From positions 1 through 6,793 of the forward strand of contig JAGGZS010000071.1 of the NCBI GenBank assembly GCA_021161885.1: a DNA stretch of 6,793 nt. The letters run 5' to 3'. This stretch comes from a bacterium (lineage in GTDB: Bacteria; Auribacterota; Auribacteria; Auribacterales; Auribacteraceae). Shown here piece by piece: positions 1 through 6,783 of the stretch (the first letter of the stretch is position 1; every line of letters starts with the position of its first letter). The notes beneath the pieces were generated by a model. The model did not search any database, was not told the origin of the DNA, and saw nothing but the letters and a program-made list of their open reading frames with translations. The translations under genes and the position numbers were made by a program.

Positions 1-17
1 ATCAAAAAATTAGCTTA

Positions 18-46
18 TTTACAATCATATTTGTTGATAATATTAA
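18..46 (+). promoter_or_regulatory. Possible sigma-70-type promoter for the glycosyltransferase gene
   Basis: TTTACA at 18-23 (5 of 6 matches to the -35 consensus) is followed after 17 bases by TATTAA at 41-46 (4 of 6 matches to the -10 consensus). Transcription would start near 53, giving a leader of roughly 27 bases. The whole 1-79 region is so AT-rich that matches of this quality arise by chance, so this is a weak call. No good Shine-Dalgarno site lies before the ATG at 80, only an A-rich leader. Confidence 0.22.
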
Positions 47-79
47 TGTTTAAATAAAAAAAACTAAAAAAGAAAAATA

Positions 80-1753
80 ATGAATCAAAAATCAGAAAAT
101 TCACGCAATTATTCAATTTATTGCCTTTTAACCGCTTTTTTGTTATGGATTGTTTTTTATATTCCGTTTCTCAGGTTTCAGCTTTTACATGTGGATGAAG
201 CGGTTTATTTAGTAACCGCAAAGAAAATCCTTAGCGGAGCGGTTCCGTATCTTGACGTTTGGGACCATAAACCTCCTATGGTTTACTGGCTCTATGCGTT
301 TATATTAAAACTGTTCGGCACCACAAATTTTATCCCAGTCAACATAGTTACCTTATTGTTTAATATGTTCTCTACCATAATGATTTTTAAAATTACCAAG
401 CTCTTTAGCAACCGAAATACCGCCGGATTAACCGCTTTGATTTATCCAGTCATATCAAATTTACTTTTGTTCAGGGACGCTGTAAATCCAAACACGGAAA
501 TATATATGACCATTTTTTCGCTTTGCGCGGTTTATCTTGGGCTCAAGGGCGTTTTATCGAAAAAAAAGATTTTTTTTCTAACGGCAGGGTTGTCTGTCGG
601 TATAGCTTCAGCGTTTAAACAACCTTCCGGCATTACGTTAATCCCGTTATCCTGCGCAATAATCATATTTAATTTAAAAGATAAAAAATGGAAACATATT
701 TTTTTTTCACTGATAAATTTAGCCGTCGGTTTTTTTATCATTTGGGTTTGTATCGGTTTGTATTTTCTGATAAAAAACGGGTTTTGGGAATTCTGCTTTC
801 AGGCATTTAAATTTAATTTTCTTTACAGCGCGGCTATTGCGAAATCATCGGTTATTAGGGGTATTTTTAAAAATTATTCATCTTATTTAAAAATGTGCCC
901 TCTTTTTTTTATCCCTTATTTTGCAGGGCTGCTTTTCAGCGTAACATATCTTTTTACGCATAAAAAAAATTCAATGAGAAAAAAGATTCTTTTATTTATT
1001 TTAATATGGCATGTTTGCGATACCCTATCTGTTTCTACGGGCGGTCTTTTTTATTATCATTATTTTGTGCAGTGGATTCCTTCATTGATAATAATAACGT
1101 TCGTTCCTATAACTTTTCTTTTTGAGATTCTTTTTAAAAATTATAAGACGATCGGCAAGGTTATTGCAGTTATCTATATTTTAATATTCCTGATAAAAAT
1201 ATTTGTGCCTGCCGGAAACTCTAAAGCCGCGGATTTGGTTATAAATAAATACCGCACACCTGTAGAAAATTTTAAATACGCGAAAAAATGGGCAAAAGCC
1301 ATAGGACCTGGCTTTTATTCGTATCCCTATTACAGGGAACCGAAATCAGTATGGGGACAAATGAATATAGTTAAAATTATCCAGACTTATGTCAAGCCGG
1401 ATAAACCTATTTTTGTTTGGGGATTCGCGCCGGAGATGTACCTGCTGATAAACAGGCCGTCCGCTTCAAGATTTCTTTACACATCGTTTATTAGCGGGAA
1501 ATTTCATGGGCTGGGCAATTTATATGATGCGCGCAATTCGTCTTTAAAAGAACGTAACTCATCTATTGATAAATTGTTACTTGGCGATTTACAAACCGCA
1601 AAACCGAAATTTATAATAGTCAGCGATAAAGAACCTACAAAGTATTCGGACTTTTTCTTCGATTATTTGTCTCAACATTATAAGCGTCTTGAAATACAAA
1701 CCGATATGCCTATAGATATATATATATTAAAAAATAGGAACAAATCCGAATAA
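80..1753 (+). CDS. GT-C family membrane glycosyltransferase (GT39/ArnT/PMT-like)
   Basis: This 557-residue protein is a probable polyprenyl-phosphate-sugar-dependent glycosyltransferase of the inner membrane, moving a sugar onto lipid, glycan or protein on the outer face. Residues 12-376 contain about eleven hydrophobic segments, and residues 380-557 form a soluble, probably periplasmic, C-terminal domain. The first outer loop carries the GT-C acidic pair D39-E40 in the context HVDEAVYL, then WDHKPP at 61-66. Further family-like motifs are PNTE at 137-140, FKQPSG at 179-184 and YYHYFVQWIP at 325-334. The soluble part contains VWGFAPEMYLLINRPSASR (446-464), a pattern typical of bacterial GT39-like proteins. 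The length fits the family. The start is firm, because an in-frame TAA lies at 65-67 and ATG 80 is the first start after it. The gene stands alone on the plus strand and converges with the DnaA-like gene. The acceptor and the sugar cannot be told from sequence. Several homopolymers of 8-9 bases lie inside the gene. Confidence 0.85.
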   Translation: MNQKSENSRNYSIYCLLTAFLLWIVFYIPFLRFQLLHVDEAVYLVTAKKILSGAVPYLDVWDHKPPMVYWLYAFILKLFGTTNFIPVNIVTLLFNMFSTIMIFKITKLFSNRNTAGLTALIYPVISNLLLFRDAVNPNTEIYMTIFSLCAVYLGLKGVLSKKKIFFLTAGLSVGIASAFKQPSGITLIPLSCAIIIFNLKDKKWKHIFFSLINLAVGFFIIWVCIGLYFLIKNGFWEFCFQAFKFNFLYSAAIAKSSVIRGIFKNYSSYLKMCPLFFIPYFAGLLFSVTYLFTHKKNSMRKKILLFILIWHVCDTLSVSTGGLFYYHYFVQWIPSLIIITFVPITFLFEILFKNYKTIGKVIAVIYILIFLIKIFVPAGNSKAADLVINKYRTPVENFKYAKKWAKAIGPGFYSYPYYREPKSVWGQMNIVKIIQTYVKPDKPIFVWGFAPEMYLLINRPSASRFLYTSFISGKFHGLGNLYDARNSSLKERNSSIDKLLLGDLQTAKPKFIIVSDKEPTKYSDFFFDYLSQHYKRLEIQTDMPIDIYILKNRNKSE

Positions 1754-1767
1754 AAAAATTTTTTTTT
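1752..1767. terminator. A7T9 tract between convergent genes, possible weak bidirectional terminator
   Basis: The 19-bp gap between the stop of the glycosyltransferase gene (1753) and the stop of the DnaA-like gene (1773) is almost wholly seven A followed by nine T, so each strand has a T-run just past its gene. There is no GC-rich stem. An imperfect CCTAT...ATAGG pair (1709-1713 and 1734-1738) flanks a TA repeat upstream on the plus strand. Termination here is plausible from position only. Confidence 0.25.
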
Positions 1768-1772
1768 CAGTA

Positions 1773-3773
1773 TCAATACCCGAATAAAATAAACCACAAA
1801 ATGAATAACACCAATCCGGCAATGGCAAGCATGGCGAAGGCCATTAAATATTTACTCGATAGTAAAGGTTTTTTTTGGGTTAAATCCGCTTTAGCGTCAG
1901 GGGCGGAATCGTCTTTGTTGAGAGTCATTTCAGAAAAAGTATGTTTTACATCCTTCATTGCGTCGAGTCCAAACTGGTAATCCTCGTTTAAAAATGCCTG
2001 ATGAGCTTCCTCGAGTTTTTTAGTAAACTCTTCAAGCGGATCAAAATAGTAAATTTTTATTTTGCCTTTATTTATTTTATTTAAAATGTTATCGAAATGC
2101 TTAAGGTCATAACTTAATTTTTTTTTGTGTTCTTTTTTAAAAACGTTTTTCTTGTGTGCTTTTTGATGATTAGCGCCAAGAAGGTCGTTATCAGAATTTT
2201 CATTTGAGTTATCCGCTCCTATGGCGATAATCTGATTGATTTTTTCTTTTACCTCATGAGATGAAAAAATATTTGTTAACGACATATTCTGTGATTCTTC
2301 AACGGAACTATTTGCGGGTTCATCATTTTGCGGTTGTCCAGATTTTGATGCCGATGTGGATACTGTAAGCAGTCCGTCATCGCTGGTTATCGGTTCTGAT
2401 TTTGGAATAACATTTTCTTCTTTCGTAGATGATTCTTTTTTTTGTTCATCTATAGATGTCGATTCAGGGGCAAGTTTGGGCGGGAGATTAAGATTGCTTT
2501 GCAATTTTGCCTGAAGCTGCTGTTCAATACTTTGATTGGCAAACGCCGATGTTAACGATATGCCGTCAGATACCATACTGTCTTGTAAAGATTTAAGGTA
2601 AGAGTCGGAGTCATTATCTTTTTTATTGAATTTAGAATTTGAAATTTTTTCTTTTTCTATGTCTTTCTTGTTAACCGCTACGGTCTGGCCTGCGGAATTT
2701 ATGCCTGAAAACGAATCAGCTATTTCAGCCAATTTTTTTTTATCTTTATCAGGCACGGATGAACCCTTATTCTGCAAAGAAGCCAAAGCTATATTCTTAG
2801 GTGCTTGTTTGATTAGCGATTTTTTCTTTTTCGGGGTAGGCGGCAAGTCAAGATTTATATTTAACGCTATTCGTTTGGTATCGGGTTTTTTATTGTCCTG
2901 CGTTTTATCGTCTGTCGACTTTAGATCAATAACCGGATAAACCGATGTTCTCGGTTTAGTAACATTTTCTTTGTCTTTTGCCGACAGCGGATAATCTTCG
3001 GTTTTAGTGCTGTAGGCGAGTTTTTGTTTGATAACCTGTTTAGCCAATTCAATGCTTACAAGCTGATTTGTAAGTTTTGAATAAGCAATAGTTTCTTTTA
3101 AAGCGCCTTCGAGTTTTCTTATGTCTTCTTTAATGTTTTCGCATAAAAACCCGATTACTTCGTCAGGCACGAGAATCCCTTTTTCTTCGAGCTTTTTGCG
3201 TAATATAGCCTGCCTGATTTCAAAATTAGGAATGAGTATTTCAGTTATAATTCCCCCCTCGAACCTTGAACGCAAACGTTCCTCAAGAGTTGACAAAGTG
3301 CTTGGAGGGCGGTCTGATGTTATTACTATTTGTTTGCTCTTGTTGAACAATTCGTTGAAAGTGTGGAAAAATTCTTGCTGGGCAGACTCTTTTGAGGCCA
3401 GAAACTGGACATCATCCAATATTAATAAATCCAGATCAATATAACGGTTTCGAAATTCCTCTATTTTACCGTACTGAATTGCCTCAACAAGCTCAGCTTC
3501 AAAATAATGAGAGGAAATATAATATACTTTGCTGTCAGGATATTTTTCAAGAACCTCATTGCCGATAGCATTTATAAGATGTGTTTTGCCTAACCCGACA
3601 TTGCTGTAAATAAAAAGAGGATTATACTCTTTGCCGGGTGTTTCACTTATAGCCTTTGCAAAAGCGAGAGCGAAATTATTTGTTTCGCCTACTACATAGT
3701 TATTAAACCTGTAATAAGGCACAAGATTTGTATTGAAAGATTTTAAATCGTTTCGGCCGTTCATTTGCGCCAT
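1773..3773 (-). CDS. DnaA-type AAA+ ATPase with long linker and C-terminal membrane anchor; lacks DnaA domains I and IV
   Basis: This 666-residue protein begins with a DnaA domain III (about residues 18-250). Visible are YRFNNYVVGETNNFA (21-35), Walker A SNVGLGKT (57-64, first Gly replaced by Ser), an intact initiator-specific segment with EEFRNRY (105-111), Walker B LLILDDVQFL (116-125), sensor 1 ITSDRPP (151-157), box VII ERLRSRFE (165-172) with the likely arginine finger R170, and sensor 2 IRKLEGAL (218-225) with R219. This is closer to DnaA than to DnaC or Hda. Only about 17 residues precede it, so domain I is absent, and the helix-turn-helix domain IV is also missing. Residues 255-550 are polar, lysine/serine/aspartate-rich and probably disordered. 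Residues 577-615 look helical, like one TPR hairpin. Residues 641-663 are one transmembrane segment ending in FGY, giving a tail-anchored protein with a cytoplasmic ATPase. ATG at 3773 is preferred over Met4 because of the AGGA nine bases upstream; an in-frame stop also lies just upstream. Function is unknown. A membrane-bound regulator or relative of DnaA is inference; it should not be annotated as the replication initiator. Confidence 0.88.
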   Translation of the reverse strand: MAQMNGRNDLKSFNTNLVPYYRFNNYVVGETNNFALAFAKAISETPGKEYNPLFIYSNVGLGKTHLINAIGNEVLEKYPDSKVYYISSHYFEAELVEAIQYGKIEEFRNRYIDLDLLILDDVQFLASKESAQQEFFHTFNELFNKSKQIVITSDRPPSTLSTLEERLRSRFEGGIITEILIPNFEIRQAILRKKLEEKGILVPDEVIGFLCENIKEDIRKLEGALKETIAYSKLTNQLVSIELAKQVIKQKLAYSTKTEDYPLSAKDKENVTKPRTSVYPVIDLKSTDDKTQDNKKPDTKRIALNINLDLPPTPKKKKSLIKQAPKNIALASLQNKGSSVPDKDKKKLAEIADSFSGINSAGQTVAVNKKDIEKEKISNSKFNKKDNDSDSYLKSLQDSMVSDGISLTSAFANQSIEQQLQAKLQSNLNLPPKLAPESTSIDEQKKESSTKEENVIPKSEPITSDDGLLTVSTSASKSGQPQNDEPANSSVEESQNMSLTNIFSSHEVKEKINQIIAIGADNSNENSDNDLLGANHQKAHKKNVFKKEHKKKLSYDLKHFDNILNKINKGKIKIYYFDPLEEFTKKLEEAHQAFLNEDYQFGLDAMKDVKHTFSEMTLNKDDSAPDAKADLTQKKPLLSSKYLMAFAMLAIAGLVLFILWFILFGY

Positions 3774-3782
3774 ATTAATTTA

Positions 3783-3787
3783 TCCTA
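3783..3787 (-). promoter_or_regulatory. Shine-Dalgarno site of the DnaA-like gene
   Basis: On the minus strand this reads TAGGA, with the final A nine bases before the ATG at 3773. It favours that ATG over the second one three codons later. It is the clearest ribosome binding site among the four genes. Confidence 0.65.
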
Positions 3788-3848
3788 AAAATATATCGGG
3801 TATTGAATTTTTTTAATTGTATTATTCCATTAATTCATATCGGTATAT

Positions 3849-3873
3849 AAAAAAAAATCTTTACGATAAAGAT
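3849..3873 (-). terminator. Hairpin plus T-run: intrinsic terminator of the fmdB-helicase unit
   Basis: Read on the minus strand, ATCTTTA - TCG - TAAAGAT forms a perfect 7-bp stem with a 3-base loop (3857-3873). It runs directly into a T-run of nine Ts (3849-3857, the first shared with the stem). It lies 62 bases past the helicase stop and about 75 bases before the DnaA-like start. The stem is AT-rich, hence weak, but the geometry is right for the minus strand only; the plus strand has no T-run after it. It suggests that the DnaA-like gene has its own promoter in 3774-3848. I could not find a convincing -35/-10 pair there; a lone TACAAT occurs at 3816-3821. Confidence 0.55.
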
Positions 3874-3934
3874 AACGCGAAACACTCTTTTTCCTAACTC
3901 GAAAAAAAGTTATTACATATTAATACGGTTTTGT

Positions 3935-6493
3935 TTATAAAGAAAAATCAGAAAAGAAAACGGATAAATCTTCAATTACTTTTTTAGATGTATCGCGGAT
4001 ATAAGCGCATTCGGGAAGGGAATTGAGGAATTTTTTGCCGTAACTTTTTGTCATTACGCGTTTATCGGATATAATAACACATCCTTTGTCTGTTGTTGTC
4101 CTTATCAGCCTGCCGAATCCCTGCCTGAATTTTACTACGGCAAGCGGTACGATATAATCCATAAACGGATTGCCGCCGTTCTTTTTTATATATTCTACCC
4201 GCGCCTCAACAACCGGATCGGTGGGCACTCTGAATGGCAAACGGGTTAATATAACACATTCAAGAGATTTGCCTTTGACATCAACTCCTTCCCAGAAACT
4301 GTCCGTGGCGAATAAGACAGACCGCCTGTCTTTACGGAATTTTTCTAACAGCAAATGGCGGGGTTCATCGCCTTGTTTTAAAAAAAGAAGTTCGGTATCC
4401 TTTTTTATTTTCAATACCCGATTAAAACAGGAATTTAATAAATTAAACGATGTAAACAGCACAAAAGCAGCGCCTTTGGTAACCTTTAAAATTTCCGCGA
4501 TATATTCAGCCAAAGCCGGCTCAAACGAAAACAAATCAGGACTCGGAAGATCGGTCGGCAACCCAATGGCAACCTGTCTTTTGTAATCAAACGGAGATAA
4601 AATCAGTTCTGTTTTCAGCCTGTTTTTTTCTACGAAATTCATTCCGAGCCGATTGGATAAAAACTCAAATTTACCTTCAATAGTTAAAGTGGCTGAAGTT
4701 AAAATAATGCTCGGAAACATTGATATAACATATTCGTAAATTGATTCGGATACGCTTATGGGAGCGGAATATATTTGTATTTTCCTGCTTTTTGTGCGTT
4801 CAATCCACCGCACATCGGGCGGTGGGTTTTCTTGTTTCGATAATAAAATAAATTCAATTGTCGATATTGTCCGTTCTATTTTTGCGCATACCGCGTTCAG
4901 CTCTATAAGCGTATCGCTTAAGTCAACATTATGGAATGCGGCGCATTCCGATACATTAAGCAGAAAATCTTTCATTGCCTTAAAATATCGTCTTGCCTCG
5001 CCGTGCATAGATAGAAGCGGTTCGCTCAGCGCATTGTCCCAGTCTTTTATATTTGGTTTCCCGTTTGTGATTCGCCATTTGCTTTCTTTGCTGTCTTTTT
5101 GCTTATCTGTTAAGAAAAAAGAAAGGTCTCTAAAAAAGGTTTTTATGGAATTAACAAGAATTTCTAATCCGTTTATGAACTCACCGGAAATTTGAGACTC
5201 GATTTTTTCAGCTGGTTTTTTCGGTAATTTAGACAATTGACGCAATAAAGCCGCAAGCAATCCTTTTTGCTTTTTGCCTTTTACGCGGTATAACCTGCCT
5301 ATGAACCTCATTAGCCCGAGTTGAGTTACCCTTTCACCAAAATACGCTGTGGCAACGTCTTCTATATGATGTGCCTCATCAAGAATTATTCTTGTGTATG
5401 GGGGCAGTATACCGATATCGCCCGCAAATCCGATTTCTTTTTTTATGGCAATGTCGGCGAACAATAAATGATGATTTACTATAAGAATATCGCTGGCGTT
5501 AGCTTTGCGCCTTGCTTTTGTTACGAAACAATTTTGGAAATTAGCGCATTTGGCGCGCAGGCATGATTCGCTGTCCGACGATATTTTAGACCATAAATCG
5601 TTATCAGGCACGAAATTTATATCCGATAAACTGCCGTCAGCAGTTTTTTGAGTCCATTTTTCTAATTCAAACAATTCTTCGAGCTGATCTTCGTCTATAA
5701 AATTTTCCGGCGATTTTAACACCATTTTCAGTTTGCGTTTACATAGATAATTACTACGCCCTTTAACTAAGCAGGTTATGAAGTTATCGCCAATAATTTT
5801 TTTTAAGGCGGGGATATCTTTGTAGACAAGCTGTTCCTGCAGATTTATTGTGTTGGTTGAAATTACGCACCGTTCTTTGTTAGTTACTGCCCATTTTACT
5901 AAAGGAAGCAGGTAAGCCATACTTTTGCCCGTACCTGTACCGGCTTCTATCATTGATATTTTTGAATCGTTGATAGACTCAACTACTGTTTTTAACATAT
6001 TTACCTGTTGCGGACGGTGTTCGTATCCCTTAAATTTTTTTGAAAACAGGCCTTCCGGTTCGAGCATAGCCGAGAGTGAATTGGAGTCAAGACGCGATAA
6101 TGTTTTTTTCTCTTCAGGGAAAACAATTACGTAACATTCTGTGCAGTCGTTATTAACGATATAAGAGCCGACTCCTTTGTTGCCGAGAACCGAAGCGATA
6201 TCAAGGTCGGCAGTGGACGGGGTCAGCTTGCCTGAGGGATGGTTATGTATTATCACGTCGCCCGCTTTGACCGAATTAAGTATGGCAGGGACTTCATTAC
6301 GGTTGCCTTTTGCATAAACTTTAACCGTGTCTATGCAGCCGTTGCAATTGGTTGTGCCGATGAAAAATATTTCGTTACCTGAAGCGCTGAGGATGGTTTT
6401 TTTTATGAATGATATTGTATAAGGCAAGAAAACATCATCTATTTCGTGTGTGGGTTTGCGCCGTAAATCTGTCTTTTTTCCAGTTTGAGTCAT
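3935..6493 (-). CDS. DinG/XPD-type Fe-S DNA helicase with N-terminal JAB (RadC-like) domain
   Basis: This 852-residue cytoplasmic protein is a superfamily 2 helicase of the DinG/XPD class, expected to use ATP to unwind DNA 5' to 3' and to remove R-loops or repair intermediates. Residues about 20-128 form a JAB/MPN domain with the JAMM-type motif H83-N-H85-P-S-G...D96; E41 may be the upstream glutamate. Helicase motifs follow in order: YEHRPQQ (157-163), Walker A AGTGTGKS (184-191), Ia STNTINLQEQL (212-222), DEAH box LDEAHH (371-376), III LTSATLT (598-604), IV LFTSFNLL (679-686), V FATDSFWEGVDVKGKSL (728-744) and VI RQGFGRLIR (790-798). Four cysteines, C251, C311, C316 and C322, sit between Walker A and DEAH, as for the 4Fe-4S cluster of this class. 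E. coli DinG is about 716 residues. B. subtilis DinG has a DnaQ-like exonuclease at the N-terminus, whereas here a JAB domain takes that place. An in-frame TAA six bases upstream fixes the start; no good Shine-Dalgarno is seen. The gene follows fmdB by 11 bp, probably in one transcript. Class is sure; the substrate of the JAB domain is unknown. Confidence 0.93.
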   Translation of the reverse strand: MTQTGKKTDLRRKPTHEIDDVFLPYTISFIKKTILSASGNEIFFIGTTNCNGCIDTVKVYAKGNRNEVPAILNSVKAGDVIIHNHPSGKLTPSTADLDIASVLGNKGVGSYIVNNDCTECYVIVFPEEKKTLSRLDSNSLSAMLEPEGLFSKKFKGYEHRPQQVNMLKTVVESINDSKISMIEAGTGTGKSMAYLLPLVKWAVTNKERCVISTNTINLQEQLVYKDIPALKKIIGDNFITCLVKGRSNYLCKRKLKMVLKSPENFIDEDQLEELFELEKWTQKTADGSLSDINFVPDNDLWSKISSDSESCLRAKCANFQNCFVTKARRKANASDILIVNHHLLFADIAIKKEIGFAGDIGILPPYTRIILDEAHHIEDVATAYFGERVTQLGLMRFIGRLYRVKGKKQKGLLAALLRQLSKLPKKPAEKIESQISGEFINGLEILVNSIKTFFRDLSFFLTDKQKDSKESKWRITNGKPNIKDWDNALSEPLLSMHGEARRYFKAMKDFLLNVSECAAFHNVDLSDTLIELNAVCAKIERTISTIEFILLSKQENPPPDVRWIERTKSRKIQIYSAPISVSESIYEYVISMFPSIILTSATLTIEGKFEFLSNRLGMNFVEKNRLKTELILSPFDYKRQVAIGLPTDLPSPDLFSFEPALAEYIAEILKVTKGAAFVLFTSFNLLNSCFNRVLKIKKDTELLFLKQGDEPRHLLLEKFRKDRRSVLFATDSFWEGVDVKGKSLECVILTRLPFRVPTDPVVEARVEYIKKNGGNPFMDYIVPLAVVKFRQGFGRLIRTTTDKGCVIISDKRVMTKSYGKKFLNSLPECAYIRDTSKKVIEDLSVFFSDFSL

Positions 6494-6504
6494 TAGTTAA
6501 AAAA

Positions 6505-6783
6505 TTAGTTCCCGTCTTGTTTAGGGCATTTGTCGGTTTTATTTGAGCTGCAGCATTCTTTACAGGCATTATTTTTCGGTTTTGGTTCAGGCGTTGTTTT
6601 TGTTTTTTTATAGTCTGTGCAGTAGAACCCTGATCCTTTAAAAATTATGCCCGCGCCTGTACTGATTAATTTTTTGACGTGCCCGCCGCATTCGGGGCAG
6701 ACGGATATGGGTTCAGCATTCATGCTTTGGAATTTTTCAAACCTGAAATGGCAATCTTTGCATTCATATTCGTATGTAGGCAT
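6505..6783 (-). CDS. FmdB-family zinc-ribbon protein with Cys-rich tail
   Basis: This 92-residue protein begins MPTYEYECKDC, the hallmark of the FmdB/CxxC regulatory family. Two zinc knuckles are C8-x2-C11 and C29-x2-C32 (VCPECGG), which together should bind one zinc. The conserved segment GAGIIFKGSGFYCTDYKK (43-60) follows, with Cys55 at a position I remember as usually Val or Ala. The tail, residues 61-92, is Lys/Pro/Thr-rich and then Cys-rich, with C74, C77, C78 and C86. The family takes its name from a putative regulator of a formamidase/acetamidase operon, but its biochemical role is poorly known, so no reaction is assigned. The gene starts 10 bases from the window edge. GGA at 6791-6793 (minus strand) seven bases before the ATG is probably part of its ribosome binding site. 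Its stop is 11 bp before the JAB-helicase start, so the two likely share a transcript. Upstream genes of the operon, if any, are outside the window. Confidence 0.9.
   Translation of the reverse strand: MPTYEYECKDCHFRFEKFQSMNAEPISVCPECGGHVKKLISTGAGIIFKGSGFYCTDYKKTKTTPEPKPKNNACKECCSSNKTDKCPKQDGN

Noticed and set aside
1709..1738. CCTAT...ATAGG inverted repeat as terminator of the glycosyltransferase gene.
   Set aside because: Five-bp AT-rich arms with a 20-base TA-rich loop, inside the coding region and not followed directly by a T-run.
1773..3773. Annotation as the chromosomal replication initiator DnaA.
   Set aside because: Only domain III is present. There is no domain I, no domain IV helix-turn-helix or DnaA signature, a transmembrane tail is added, and dnaN is not next to it.
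3774..3934. Replication origin in the spacer upstream of the DnaA-like gene.
   Set aside because: AT-rich but only 161 bp, with no cluster of TTATNCACA boxes. The nearest match, TTATAAACA on the minus strand at 3932-3940, has one mismatch and overlaps the helicase stop codon.
2626..5195. Plus-strand open frames of 104-145 codons opposite the DnaA-like and helicase genes (for example 2626-2940, 3121-3444, 4170-4586, 4758-5195).
   Set aside because: They lie antisense to genes with strong family motifs, have no recognisable domains, and their composition looks like a reverse-strand shadow.
3935..6493. RadC as a separate gene fused by a missed stop.
   Set aside because: The JAB domain and helicase are in one uninterrupted frame with a natural linker, and no internal start with a ribosome binding site is seen before the helicase part.
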